38,047 bases of DNA from Lachnospiraceae bacterium (GCA_900765975.1 CAAFTS010000169.1:1-38047), one strand, 5' to 3'; positions 24,642 through 33,410 are shown, counted from the first letter of the stretch. Made by a program: numbers and translations. Notes: a model not told the origin generated them from the sequence alone.

Positions 24642-24671
24642 TTGCCTTTTCTACATGACTCATGTTAAGAT
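24642..24671 (+). promoter_or_regulatory. Probable promoter of the ABC-F gene
   Basis: TTGCCT (24642-24647), an 18-base spacer and TAAGAT (24666-24671) lie about 45 bases upstream of the ATG. This is a moderate match. The 215-base divergent region between the patatin and ABC-F genes otherwise shows only the opposite promoter; I see no long attenuator hairpin of the kind that controls antibiotic-resistance ABC-F genes. Confidence 0.5.
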
Positions 24672-24715
24672 AGTCGGTGGAATGAACATTTATCATTAAT
24701 ATAAGGAGAATCACA

Positions 24716-26350
24716 ATGATTAGTGCAAACAACATCACACTGCGCGTTGGAAAAAAAGCGCTGTTTGAAGACGTAAATATTAAATTTACTGAAGGAAACT
24801 GTTATGGTATGATTGGAGCCAATGGCGCCGGTAAATCAACATTTTTAAAAATTTTATCCGGACAGCTGGAACCGACTAGCGGAGAGGTCATCATCACACC
24901 CGGAGAACGACTCTCTTTTCTGCAACAGGATCATTACAAGTACGATGATCACCTTGTTCTGGATACCGTCATTATGGGAAATGCCCGCCTTTATGAGATT
25001 ATGAAGGAAAAGGAAGTCATCTACGCAAAAGAAGACTTTACTGACGAAGATGGAATCAAAGCCAGTGAACTGGAAGCAGAATTTGCTACAATGAACGGAT
25101 GGGAGGCAGAATCAGATGCCGCAAACCTGTTGAATGGTCTTGGTATCGAAACAGATCTGCATTATAAATATCTTAGAGACTTAACCGGCGCTGAAAAAGT
25201 CAAAGTGCTGTTGGCACAGGCACTGTTTGGCAACCCGGACATTCTGCTTTTGGACGAGCCCACCAACCATTTGGATCTGGATGCGATCGCATGGCTGGAA
25301 GAATTTTTGATTAATTTTGAAAACACAGTCATTGTTGTTTCCCATGACCGTTATTTCCTGAATAAGGTATGTACACAAATAGCAGACATTGACTATGGTA
25401 AGATTCAGTTATATGCCGGTAACTATGATTTCTGGTATGAATCCAGTCAGTTGCTCATCCGCCAAATGAAGGAAGCTAATAAGAAGAAAGAAGAAAAAAT
25501 CAAAGAATTGCAGGAGTTTATTTCTCGATTCAGTGCCAATGCATCCAAATCTAAACAGGCAACTTCCAGAAAGCGTGCTCTTGAAAAGATTCAGTTAGAT
25601 GAGATCAAACCATCCAGCCGTAAATATCCATACATTGATTTCCGCCCAAATCGTGAGATTGGAAACGAAGTCCTGACAGTGGAAGGATTATCCAAGACCA
25701 TTGACGGCGAAAAGATTCTGGACAACATAACCTTTACATTAAACCATGATGATAAAGTAGCTTTTGTTGGAAGCAACGAGCTTGCAAAAACAGTTCTGTT
25801 CAAAATCCTAAGTGGGGAAATGGAGCCGGATGAAGGTACTTATAAATGGGGAATTACAACTTCACAAGCATATTTCCCGAAGGATTTCGGTGGAGAATTT
25901 GACAACGACTATACCATTACTGAATGGCTGACCCAATACTCTGAAAACAAGGATGCTACTTATGTCCGCGGTTTCCTCGGACGTATGCTCTTCGGCGGTG
26001 AAGATGGTGTAAAACGTTTGAAGGTACTTTCCGGTGGTGAGAAAGTTCGATGCCTATTATCTAAAATGATGATTTCCGGCGCCAATGTTCTGATTTTTGA
26101 TGAGCCAACAAACCATCTGGACATGGAATCTATCACTGCTCTAAATAATGGTATGATTAAGTTTCCGGGTGTTCTGCTCTTTACTTCCCGAGACCATCAG
26201 ATCGTACAGACAACTGCCAACCGTATTATGGAAATCGTACCCGGCGGTAAGCTGATTGACAAGATTACTACTTACGATGAATATCTGGAAAGTGACGAGA
26301 TGGCAAGAAAACGTCAAACCTATTCTGTACAAACAGAAGAGGAAGATTAA
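24716..26350 (+). CDS. ABC-F family ATPase, YkpA-like
   Basis: This is a soluble translation-associated ATPase of the ABC-F class, 544 residues, with no membrane segment. Domain 1 has Walker A GANGAGKST, a degenerate signature LTGAEKVKV, Walker B ILLLDEPTNHLD and H-loop VVSHDRYF. A linker of about 70 residues follows (ANKKKEEKIKELQEFISRFS). Domain 2 has a degenerate Walker A (GSNELAKTV), an intact signature LSGGEKVRC, Walker B VLIFDEPTNHLD and an H-loop reading TSRDHQ with Arg in place of His. The protein resembles Bacillus YkpA along its length, in which I recall the same weak second P-loop. It is probably not a drug-resistance factor. It is monocistronic and ends at a strong terminator. Confidence 0.93.
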   Translation: MISANNITLRVGKKALFEDVNIKFTEGNCYGMIGANGAGKSTFLKILSGQLEPTSGEVIITPGERLSFLQQDHYKYDDHLVLDTVIMGNARLYEIMKEKEVIYAKEDFTDEDGIKASELEAEFATMNGWEAESDAANLLNGLGIETDLHYKYLRDLTGAEKVKVLLAQALFGNPDILLLDEPTNHLDLDAIAWLEEFLINFENTVIVVSHDRYFLNKVCTQIADIDYGKIQLYAGNYDFWYESSQLLIRQMKEANKKKEEKIKELQEFISRFSANASKSKQATSRKRALEKIQLDEIKPSSRKYPYIDFRPNREIGNEVLTVEGLSKTIDGEKILDNITFTLNHDDKVAFVGSNELAKTVLFKILSGEMEPDEGTYKWGITTSQAYFPKDFGGEFDNDYTITEWLTQYSENKDATYVRGFLGRMLFGGEDGVKRLKVLSGGEKVRCLLSKMMISGANVLIFDEPTNHLDMESITALNNGMIKFPGVLLFTSRDHQIVQTTANRIMEIVPGGKLIDKITTYDEYLESDEMARKRQTYSVQTEEED

Positions 26351-26399
26351 TCTCTGTAAAAATAGGTATTCAGAAACAAAAAACAGCCTGTATACAACA

Positions 26400-26443
26400 C
26401 GAGGTGCAGAAACTACTTTCGTAGAACTGCACCTCGCTTTTAT
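26400..26443 (+). terminator. Rho-independent terminator after the ABC-F gene
   Basis: The stem CGAGGTGCAG pairs with CTGCACCTCG (26400-26409 with 26427-26436), and an inner CTAC/GTAG extends the helix. CTTTTATT follows on the plus strand. It lies between the convergent ABC-F and foldase genes; on the minus strand T-rich sequence follows only about 16 bases later, so it is mainly a plus-strand terminator. Confidence 0.85.
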
Positions 26444-26461
26444 TGATTCGTTTTTTATTCT

Positions 26462-27529
26462 CTATTTTGCTGTCGAAGTATCATCATACTGTTCTTCACT
26501 TTGTTTGATACTCACACCCAGCTTTTCAAAATCAATCTTATTCCAAATCTTTTCATTTTCTTCGATCTTTGTATCTTTTCTCCACGTTTCAAGCAGTTTT
26601 TCATACTGTTCCTGCTTCCGTTCTTCTACAATACTTTTCTTTTTCTGATCTGTTGCTTCCCGATCCAAAAGACTCACTAATTTTCCTACATAGAGTCCGG
26701 AATCAGATTCGATCACAGAGGTAACCTCACCTTCTGTTGTCAATGCATCCACTGCCTTCACAAGATCTGCATTCGGAGAAACAGATTTCGCATCAAACGC
26801 AGCACTCTGCACTTCATATCCACCTTCTGTAGCAACTGTATCAATATCCTTGGTTTCATTTGCATTCAGATTATCCAAAAATGTCTGAGCTGTTGTTTTA
26901 AGCGTTGCCTTTTCCTCATCGGTCATATCTGTCTGATTTCCCTCTGCATCTGTTGTTGTATATGGAAAATAGACATATTTCATACTCTTCTGTGCCGCCT
27001 CTTCATCAGACACTTCTTCATTGACACCGGCTTTCATCGGTGCATTCATTTTTTGCTGAATCGTTATCAGTCGAAGAAATTCCTCCACATACTTCTGATA
27101 ACCGGAAACTGCTTCCTTATCTTCCAGAGTATTGTCCTCGTCAAATTTCTTTGCAGCCTCCTGAATCTTCTTCGTTTCCTCATCTGTTACAACAACTTCA
27201 TACTCATCCGCATGCTGTTTCATCAGATACAAATTCTCCAGTGAAATAAGCAGACTTTCTTTTACGGATTCTTCATAAGTAGTTCCTTTATCGTCTACCT
27301 CCTGGCCCCACATTGCTTCTCCTGTCGTTCCCATCATACTTGCATAATAAGTCTCATACTGAGCCTGCTGCATTCTAGCATAGAAATTTGCCATTCCGGC
27401 TGTTATCTTATCCGTTCCAACTGTTGCTACTACATCCTCGTTGTCTATAGATCCACATCCGGTCAACATAGACATTGTAAGTACCCCTGCCAGCCCAATT
27501 GCAGCTGTTCTCTTCATCACATGTTTCAT
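26462..27529 (-). CDS. PrsA-like foldase lipoprotein
   Basis: This 355-residue protein is an extracytoplasmic, lipid-anchored folding factor of the PrsA/SurA type. The signal peptide ends in a lipobox SMLTGC (about residues 20-25). The N-terminal helical domain follows, and YEVQSAAFDAKSVS with VTSVIESDSGLYVGKLVSLL fits the parvulin-like C-terminal domain. Parvulin signature residues are not clear, so isomerase activity is doubtful. The start is preceded not by a close ribosome site but by a short upstream reading frame and hairpin (27539-27567). Its own promoter lies at 27594-27622, overlapping the end of mfd. Confidence 0.85.
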   Translation of the reverse strand: MKHVMKRTAAIGLAGVLTMSMLTGCGSIDNEDVVATVGTDKITAGMANFYARMQQAQYETYYASMMGTTGEAMWGQEVDDKGTTYEESVKESLLISLENLYLMKQHADEYEVVVTDEETKKIQEAAKKFDEDNTLEDKEAVSGYQKYVEEFLRLITIQQKMNAPMKAGVNEEVSDEEAAQKSMKYVYFPYTTTDAEGNQTDMTDEEKATLKTTAQTFLDNLNANETKDIDTVATEGGYEVQSAAFDAKSVSPNADLVKAVDALTTEGEVTSVIESDSGLYVGKLVSLLDREATDQKKKSIVEERKQEQYEKLLETWRKDTKIEENEKIWNKIDFEKLGVSIKQSEEQYDDTSTAK

Positions 27530-27538
27530 ATTGTTGTT

Positions 27539-27565
27539 TTATATGTCACACTCCTTCTGTGACAT
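27539..27565 (-). CDS. Possible 8-codon leader peptide upstream of the foldase gene
   Basis: ATG at 27565 opens the frame MSQKECDI and stops with TAA at 27539, nine bases before the foldase ATG. AAAGGAG (27569-27575) lies three bases upstream of the leader ATG, which is closer than ideal. The frame contains a second AAGGAG (codons 4-5), 21 bases from the foldase ATG, too far for normal initiation. Translation of the leader could therefore couple to the foldase gene. This is inferred from sequence only; the peptide may not be made. Confidence 0.35.
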   Translation of the reverse strand: MSQKECDI

Positions 27566-27567
27566 AT
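27541..27567 (-). promoter_or_regulatory. Hairpin with Shine-Dalgarno sequence in its loop
   Basis: A perfect 10-bp stem (27541-27550 with 27558-27567, ATATGTCACA/TGTGACATAT) closes a seven-base loop that reads GAAGGAG on the transcript. It covers the leader frame above and lies 11 bases upstream of the foldase start. No uridine tract follows, so it is not a terminator. Confidence 0.6.
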
Positions 27568-27593
27568 GCTCCTTTCTTACTACACTACCCGAT

Positions 27594-27622
27594 ATTATAA
27601 ATCTTTTTTTCTACTCTAACAA
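27594..27622 (-). promoter_or_regulatory. Promoter of the foldase gene
   Basis: On the minus strand, TTGTTA (27617-27622), a 17-base spacer and TATAAT (27594-27599) lie upstream of the foldase gene. The -35 is within the last codons of mfd. The predicted transcript starts near 27587 and has a leader of nearly 60 bases that carries the hairpin and short frame. Confidence 0.6.
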
Positions 27623-30600
27623 GCTTTTTATATCATTTAATAGCTTTTTCACAAGTTCCAGTGTATCCATATCTTTTTCCTTCTTATTTCTTCCTCTTTT
27701 CTGATAGAGAAAATAAGGGGGATTTTCTGGTTTGAATACCAGCGAGTTTCCATACATCTGTATCAATTTAGGAATACGATCCGGGACAACCTTTGCATTT
27801 TCATACATGATAATTTTAATCTCATCCTGTTTCTGCTCTACCCCGATCACCCCCGCCTCATGCGCCAATGCTTTTAATGCCGCAATCTGCAGCAGCTGCT
27901 GTACCTTCTTTGGAATATCTCCAAACCGGTCGATCAGTTCTTCTACCATGTCATCCATCTCTTCCTCTCCTGAAATACTTGCAATCCGCCTGTATATATC
28001 CAGTTTCTGGAATTCATTTGGAATGTACGCATCAGGTATATAAGCATCCACATTCAAATCCATAGTCGTCGTAAATACGTCCTCATCCAGTTCTCCCTTT
28101 TCCTGTTTCACCGCTTCTCCGAGCATTTTACAATACAGATCATACCCCACTGCTTCCATGTGTCCATGCTGCTCTGCTCCCAGCAGATTTCCCGCACCAC
28201 GAATTTCCAGATCCCGCATTGCAATTTTAAAGCCTGAACCAAGGTCCGTAAACTCACGAATTGCCGCCAATCGCTTTTCTGCCACTTCTTTAAGAAGTTT
28301 ATCCCTTCGATAGAGAAGAAATGCGTAGGCCATCCGATTGGAGCGTCCTACACGTCCCCGCAACTGATAAAGCTGCGAAAGCCCCATTTTATCCGCATCG
28401 TGAATAATCATCGTATTAGCATTTGAAATATCCAGCCCGGTCTCAATAATTGTAGTGGAAACCAGCACATCAATCTCTCCGTTGATAAAATCATACATAA
28501 TACTTTCCAACTGCCGTTCATTCATCTGCCCATGGGCAAATGTAACATTTGCATCCGGAACCAGTTTCTGAATTCTTCCTGCCACATCTGCAATATCACT
28601 GACCCGGTTATACACATAATATACCTGTCCGTCTCTGGAAAGTTCCCGCTCAATTGCCTCACGAACCATCTCATCATCGTATTCCATAACATAGGTCTGA
28701 ATCGGCATTCGATCCATCGGAGCCTCTTCCAGTACACTCATATCCCGAATTCCAATCAGACTCATATGAAGAGTTCTTGGAATCGGTGTAGCAGTCAATG
28801 TCAAAACATCCACATTTTCCCGCAGTTTCTTAATCTTCTCCTTATGTGTGACTCCAAATCTCTGCTCTTCATCAATAATAAGGAGTCCCAAATCTTTAAA
28901 CTGCACATCCTTTGATAATACCCGATGGGTGCCGATGATTACATCCACCAATCCTTTTTTCAAATCTTCTACTGTCTTTTTCTGCTCGGTAGATGTCCGA
29001 AAACGACAGAGCAAGTCTACACGTACCGGAAATTCCTTCATCCGCTGTGCGAATGTATTGTAGTGCTGCTGGGCAAGAATGGTTGTTGGAACTAGATAAA
29101 CTACCTGTTTGCCTTCCTGTACCGCCTTAAACGCAGCACGAATCGCAATCTCTGTCTTTCCAAATCCCACATCCCCACAAATCAATCGATCCATGATCTT
29201 GTGACTTTCCATATCCCGTTTCGTATCTTCAATTGCCTGAATCTGATCCTCAGTCTCTTCAAACGGAAACATTTCTTCGAATTCTTTCTGCCATACTGTA
29301 TCCGGCTCATACACATAACCATCCGCCTGCTGCCTTGCCGCATACAGCTCCACCAAATCCTTTGCTGCAATTCGGACTGCCGTACGCACTTGATTTTTCG
29401 TTTTTGTCCACTGCGAAGTCCCCAACTTATTCAGTTTTGGTTTCTTCGCATCACTTCCCGCATATTTCTGGATCAGATCCAGCTGGGTTGCTGGAATATA
29501 AAGATTTCCATTTCCGGCATACGTAATCTTCATATAATCTTTCGTAATTTTATCAACCTCGATTTTTTCAATCCCCTGATAAATGCCAAGACCATGGTTT
29601 TCATGAACGACATAATCTCCAACCTTCAGTTCCGAGAAATTCTGAATCTTCTGTCCATCATATTGTTTTCGTTTCTTTTTCCTTTTTTTACGCCCGAAAA
29701 TATCAGATTCTGCTATGACCATAAACTTCAGCATTGGATATTCATAGCCTTCTGTCACATGACCATAAGTAACCAGAATCTCTCCTTCTCTGACTTCCCG
29801 TTCTTCCTCTTCACTGTAAAAACTGCTCAGATCATAATCTCGCAGATCTTCTGCAAGCCGTCTTGCCCTCGTACGAGACCCAGACAACAATACAACCCTG
29901 TATCCGTTGCGTTTAAACCGTTTCAAATCCCGCGTCAGCATTTCAAAACTATTATTATATGGATCAACGCTTTTTGTCTGGAGTGAATACACCTTCCGCA
30001 TCTTAAAACTTCCGCATTTAGATTCCAATGTTGTAAACCCAATACTACAATAATGGTTTATCTTTCCCACGATTTCCTCCGTAGAAAAAACCTGCTCCAC
30101 TATGTCATCTCTATTTTCTGCGCTCTTTCGGTATTCTAACTCCACCTCTTCGCTGCACTCTTTCAAACGAACCGGTTCATCCAAAAATAGCAGCGTATCC
30201 TTTTGTGGAAAATAATCTAAAAAAGAGACCAGATCTTGTGTCTTTGCATTTAATTCAGCCGCTGGATAAATATCAATTTCTTCCAGATTCTCTATCGAAC
30301 GCTGGCTTTCTACGTCAAATGTTCGCAGAGAATCAATTTCATCTCCCCACAGTTCTAATCGCACCGGCACTTCCTCTGTCAGAGGATATACATCCAAAAT
30401 TCCTCCTCTTACAGCAAACTGCCCGGGACTTTCAATCTCTACTTCATGGGCATATCCCATATCAGAAAGTTTTCTCTGCAGTTCCGTAAAATCTACCGTA
30501 TCGCCTACTTGCAGGTGAATCTCACTTCCTGCCAGTTCCTCTAAAGGAACTAGCCCATCCAACAGTGCATCCGCAGTTGTAAGAACCGTCAGCTCTTCCT

Positions 30601-30937
30601 CACTTTTTGCCTCAATCAATGCACGAACAACTTCCATCCGCTTCCCCAGCAAATACTTTCCCTTAATATCTGCATGATAAAATAACAGATCTTTTGCCGG
30701 ATACAAGTATACATTATCATCCAGAAAACGGTATTCATCATACGCCTGCTTTGCCTTTTCCGCATTGGAAAATATACCAAGCCGGTATCGAACCCCATCA
30801 CTTAAAGCATACATCAAATGCGTCTTCTGAGAATTCACACAGCCTGCAATCTGTATCATTCCATATTCTTTTTTTCTCTCTCTGATAATTTCTTCATAAT
30901 CCGCCAATTCTATAAGCGGAGCTGTCAATGCTTTCAC
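27611..30937 (-). CDS. mfd: Transcription-repair coupling factor Mfd
   Basis: Mfd releases RNA polymerase stalled at DNA lesions and recruits excision repair. The 1108-residue protein has the UvrB-like N-terminal domain and the polymerase-interacting domain (VGDYVVHENHGLGIYQGIEK). The SF2 translocase follows with Walker A CGDVGFGKTEIAIRAAFK, the DEEQ box LLIIDEEQRFGV, TLTATPIPRTL and motif VI QLRGRVGRSNR. The C-terminal domain is also present. Length is a little below the usual 1150 or so. The start lies three bases after the pth stop, a common pairing in Clostridia. Confidence 0.97.
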   Translation of the reverse strand: MKALTAPLIELADYEEIIRERKKEYGMIQIAGCVNSQKTHLMYALSDGVRYRLGIFSNAEKAKQAYDEYRFLDDNVYLYPAKDLLFYHADIKGKYLLGKRMEVVRALIEAKSEEELTVLTTADALLDGLVPLEELAGSEIHLQVGDTVDFTELQRKLSDMGYAHEVEIESPGQFAVRGGILDVYPLTEEVPVRLELWGDEIDSLRTFDVESQRSIENLEEIDIYPAAELNAKTQDLVSFLDYFPQKDTLLFLDEPVRLKECSEEVELEYRKSAENRDDIVEQVFSTEEIVGKINHYCSIGFTTLESKCGSFKMRKVYSLQTKSVDPYNNSFEMLTRDLKRFKRNGYRVVLLSGSRTRARRLAEDLRDYDLSSFYSEEEEREVREGEILVTYGHVTEGYEYPMLKFMVIAESDIFGRKKRKKKRKQYDGQKIQNFSELKVGDYVVHENHGLGIYQGIEKIEVDKITKDYMKITYAGNGNLYIPATQLDLIQKYAGSDAKKPKLNKLGTSQWTKTKNQVRTAVRIAAKDLVELYAARQQADGYVYEPDTVWQKEFEEMFPFEETEDQIQAIEDTKRDMESHKIMDRLICGDVGFGKTEIAIRAAFKAVQEGKQVVYLVPTTILAQQHYNTFAQRMKEFPVRVDLLCRFRTSTEQKKTVEDLKKGLVDVIIGTHRVLSKDVQFKDLGLLIIDEEQRFGVTHKEKIKKLRENVDVLTLTATPIPRTLHMSLIGIRDMSVLEEAPMDRMPIQTYVMEYDDEMVREAIERELSRDGQVYYVYNRVSDIADVAGRIQKLVPDANVTFAHGQMNERQLESIMYDFINGEIDVLVSTTIIETGLDISNANTMIIHDADKMGLSQLYQLRGRVGRSNRMAYAFLLYRRDKLLKEVAEKRLAAIREFTDLGSGFKIAMRDLEIRGAGNLLGAEQHGHMEAVGYDLYCKMLGEAVKQEKGELDEDVFTTTMDLNVDAYIPDAYIPNEFQKLDIYRRIASISGEEEMDDMVEELIDRFGDIPKKVQQLLQIAALKALAHEAGVIGVEQKQDEIKIIMYENAKVVPDRIPKLIQMYGNSLVFKPENPPYFLYQKRGRNKKEKDMDTLELVKKLLNDIKSLLE

Positions 30938-30940
30938 TTT

Positions 30941-31519
30941 TTATGCTTCCTTCTTTTTCCGGTTATATTCATTCATCGCTTCCGTCATTTCACCTTGCAA
31001 AATATATTCTACAGCATGAATGGCCTTCTCATACCCTTCCTCCATCAATTCCTGTTCCGACTTGGAAAAATGCCCCAGCACATAATCTGCCAGATCATAT
31101 TTGGGCGGTTTTTCACCTACTCCGACCTTAATTCTCGGAAATACCTGCCCGCCCAGATGTGCAATAATATTTTTAATTCCGTTATGTCCACCTGCACTGC
31201 CCTTGGCACGTATCCGAATCTGTCCATGATCCAGACTAATATCATCATAGATGACAAGCAGTTCTTCTTCCTCGTCTATCTTATAATAATCCAACAGGCT
31301 CCGCACGCTTTCCCCACTCAGATTCATATACGTCTGAGGTTTTGCCAGAATCACCTTCTGACCTGCAATCATGCCTTTTCCAATATAAGCGCGATGTTTT
31401 TTTGCATCTACAGAAATATTATATTTCTCTGCCAGCTTATCTATCACTTCAAATCCCACATTATGCCGCGTTCCTTCGTATTCTTTCGAAGGATTGCCAA
31501 GACCGACTATAATATACAT
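30941..31519 (-). CDS. pth: Peptidyl-tRNA hydrolase
   Basis: Pth frees tRNA from prematurely released peptidyl-tRNA. The 192-residue protein has the family start MYIIVGLGNPSKEYEGTRHN with the catalytic His in RHNVGF, KPQTYMNLSGESV, DDISLDHGQIRIRAKGSAGG and HNGIKNI. The frame is open 57 bases further upstream, but the ATG at 31519 carries the conserved N-terminus and has AGGTGG seven bases upstream, so it is chosen. It is cotranscribed with mfd. Confidence 0.95.
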   Translation of the reverse strand: MYIIVGLGNPSKEYEGTRHNVGFEVIDKLAEKYNISVDAKKHRAYIGKGMIAGQKVILAKPQTYMNLSGESVRSLLDYYKIDEEEELLVIYDDISLDHGQIRIRAKGSAGGHNGIKNIIAHLGGQVFPRIKVGVGEKPPKYDLADYVLGHFSKSEQELMEEGYEKAIHAVEYILQGEMTEAMNEYNRKKKEA

Positions 31520-31567
31520 ATCTGCCACCTCTTCACAAATTCCATTCTGCTTTTTATTTCGGACTCT

Positions 31568-31596
31568 ATTGTACATGAAATCCCTGATTTTGTCAC
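31568..31596 (-). promoter_or_regulatory. Promoter of pth-mfd
   Basis: On the minus strand, GTGACA (31591-31596), a 17-base spacer and TACAAT (31568-31573) lie 48 bases upstream of pth. Each hexamer has five of six consensus bases. The divergent region 31597-31691 in front of the small FMN-binding-like gene shows no clear plus-strand promoter. Confidence 0.65.
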
Positions 31597-31691
31597 GCAG
31601 ATTCCTGCCGCACTACAAAACACACAGGAATATTTTTCTCCTCTCTTTCATACAATGATAAAAAACGTAATTCATGTATCAGGAGGTACTT

Positions 31692-32126
31692 ATGAAATCA
31701 AAAACCAAAATTATTGTTCTTCACATGAAAGAAATTATATACACTGCCATTTTTCTGGCTCTTGGAATCTTGCTCCTTTTCCTACTCATTTTTATGTTTC
31801 GCCCAGGCGGCGCCAGAAAAACTCCACATCCGGAAAAGCAATACACACCTGGAATCTATACATCTGCACTAACTCTGAATAACACCAATCTGGAGGTAGA
31901 AGTAACGGTAGATGAATCCCGGATAGAATCCATCCGTTTTGCAAACTTAGACGAAACGGTAACTACCATGTTTCCACTCATCCAGCCTGCCATAGAAGAA
32001 ATTGCAGATCAGATTTACAAAACACAATCTCTGGAAGACGTAACGCTTTCCGAGGAAACGCCTTATACTTCTCAAGTCATCTTAGACGCCATATCCGAAG
32101 CCGTCAAAAAAGCCGCAGCCAAATAA
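31692..32126 (+). CDS. Membrane-anchored FMN-binding-domain-like protein
   Basis: The 144-residue protein has one N-terminal membrane helix (about 14-36, AIFLALGILLLFLLIFMF) and a small outer domain. YTPGIYTSALTLNNTNLEVE, VDESRIESIRF and the closing SEETPYTSQVILDAISEAVK follow the pattern of the FMN_bind domain (compare GxY, VTV, and the SGATYTS box). The box is altered (SEETPYTS), so covalent flavin attachment at its Thr is uncertain. The start at 31692 has AGGAGG five bases upstream; an ATG at 31674 has none. It may act in extracytoplasmic electron transfer; the neighbouring CcdA/TlpA-like pair is suggestive only. Confidence 0.65.
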   Translation: MKSKTKIIVLHMKEIIYTAIFLALGILLLFLLIFMFRPGGARKTPHPEKQYTPGIYTSALTLNNTNLEVEVTVDESRIESIRFANLDETVTTMFPLIQPAIEEIADQIYKTQSLEDVTLSEETPYTSQVILDAISEAVKKAAAK

Positions 32127-32139
32127 GCCGCGGCCTTTT
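32112..32139 (+). terminator. Probable terminator after the FMN-binding-like gene
   Basis: GCCGCAGC (32112-32119) pairs with GCCGCGGC (32127-32134) with one mismatch. The stop codon lies in the loop, and CTTTTCTTT follows. The stem is GC-rich but short. Confidence 0.5.
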
Positions 32140-32141
32140 CT

Positions 32142-32738
32142 TTAGTTCAAAATCATGTCAATTCCCTTCTGCAGTGTCTCAGCATCGATTGCACCTTTTG
32201 CCTGTGCAATTGCGTGTCCCTCTGCATTGATAAAATATGTCGTCGGAAGCGAATATGCCCCATATGTGGCTGCCGCATCAGAATCTATATCATAAAATAC
32301 CGGAAAAGTATATCCTTGTTCCGTAATAAACGCCGAAGCACTTTCCTGTGTTTCTCTGGACCCGTCCGTCATATTCACCATCAAAAACTGTACTTCTTCT
32401 CCCAGAGCCAAATACTTCTCATGAAAATCCGGCATCTCATGCTGACATGGACCACACCAGCTTGCCCAAAAATTCAAAACAATTGGCTTTCCGATAAAGG
32501 CAGATAACTGCACTGCCTTTCCTTCTGCATCATACACTGTAAAATCCGGAGCCATTACCTCCTGTTGCTCCGCTTTTTTCTGTTCTTCAACCTCTTGTTT
32601 TCCAGAATTTTGCGTATCCTCCACTGTCAACTGTTCCGCCGCTACCTTCTCTCCTAATTTTGCATAGAGCACATAGGCGCCTCCAATCACCAGAACAAAT
32701 GCCAATACAATCAATAATAATTTTTTTCTTTTAGCCAT
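32142..32738 (-). CDS. TlpA/ResA-like thioredoxin-family protein
   Basis: This is a membrane-tethered thiol-disulfide oxidoreductase facing the outside. The 198-residue protein has an N-terminal helix (about 6-26) and a Glu/Gln-rich linker. The thioredoxin domain has the redox motif WCGPC in VLNFWASWCGPCQHEMP and the cis-Pro region YSLPTTYFI. It follows ccdA by nine bases; CcdA-type proteins deliver electrons to such thioredoxins. The target disulfides are unknown. Confidence 0.92.
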   Translation of the reverse strand: MAKRKKLLLIVLAFVLVIGGAYVLYAKLGEKVAAEQLTVEDTQNSGKQEVEEQKKAEQQEVMAPDFTVYDAEGKAVQLSAFIGKPIVLNFWASWCGPCQHEMPDFHEKYLALGEEVQFLMVNMTDGSRETQESASAFITEQGYTFPVFYDIDSDAAATYGAYSLPTTYFINAEGHAIAQAKGAIDAETLQKGIDMILN

Positions 32739-32747
32739 AACGCCTCC

Positions 32748-33410
32748 TTAACTCAACAGACTGAGCAGTCGTCCAAATGTTCCTGTTGCCATCAAAATCC
32801 CCATTACGACGAGTAACCCTCCGCTGATTGCATTAATCACTTTATAATTTTTCTTAATCCAGTCAAATGCCGTTTTCAGATAATCAATCAACACTGCACT
32901 GAATAAAAACGGGATTCCCAGTCCCAGCGAATACGCGAAAAGCATCAACATTCCTGTCATTGTATGACTTTGCTGGGAAGCCAGCATCAGCGCAGATCCC
33001 AAAAAAGTTCCTACACAAGGTGTCCACCCAATCGAAAAAATCACTCCAAATACCAATGCAGAAAAGAATCCCATGTTAACAGTATCCACTTCTCTATGAA
33101 ATCCTTTGAATAAATTCAACCGTAACACCCCCAGAAAATTTAATCCAAAGAAAATAACAATCAGCCCAGAAATAACATTAACTGCAGTCTGATATTCTTT
33201 CAAAAAACTGCCGACCGTTCCCGCCAGCGCTCCCATCATAACAAATACAATCGTAAATCCTGTCACAAAACCGGTCGCACCTAGCAATGTTTTTCTTGTG
33301 CTGCGTTCTCCTCCGCCTGCAAAATAAGAAATATAAAGTGGAAGCATCGGTAATAAACACGGGGAAATGAAGGTAATAATTCCCTCCAAAAATGAAATTA
33401 CATATTGCAT
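32748..33410 (-). CDS. ccdA: CcdA-type thiol-reductant membrane protein
   Basis: It transfers reducing equivalents from cytosolic thioredoxin across the membrane. The 220-residue protein has six hydrophobic segments. The two redox cysteines are in ISPCLLPMLPLY (first helix) and GWTPCVGTFLG (about midway), the hallmark of DsbD/CcdA. The frame is open to 33449, but the ATG at 33410 (MQYVISFLEGIITF) has GGAG close upstream and the family N-terminus. It is third in the operon, between the amidohydrolase and the TlpA-like gene. Confidence 0.92.
   Translation of the reverse strand: MQYVISFLEGIITFISPCLLPMLPLYISYFAGGGERSTRKTLLGATGFVTGFTIVFVMMGALAGTVGSFLKEYQTAVNVISGLIVIFFGLNFLGVLRLNLFKGFHREVDTVNMGFFSALVFGVIFSIGWTPCVGTFLGSALMLASQQSHTMTGMLMLFAYSLGLGIPFLFSAVLIDYLKTAFDWIKKNYKVINAISGGLLVVMGILMATGTFGRLLSLLS

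Noticed and set aside
25591..25803. Minus-strand small frames inside the ABC-F gene
   Set aside because: They are antisense shadows of a fully conserved coding region without start signals.
29201..29986. 261-residue plus-strand open frame inside mfd
   Set aside because: It is antisense to the conserved translocase region of mfd; composition is Phe/Ile-rich and no start signal is present.
30818..31882. 354-residue plus-strand open frame opposite mfd and pth
   Set aside because: It runs antisense to the conserved 5' end of mfd and all of pth, has no ribosome site, and its translation is Phe/Ile/His-rich with no domain pattern, typical of an antisense shadow.
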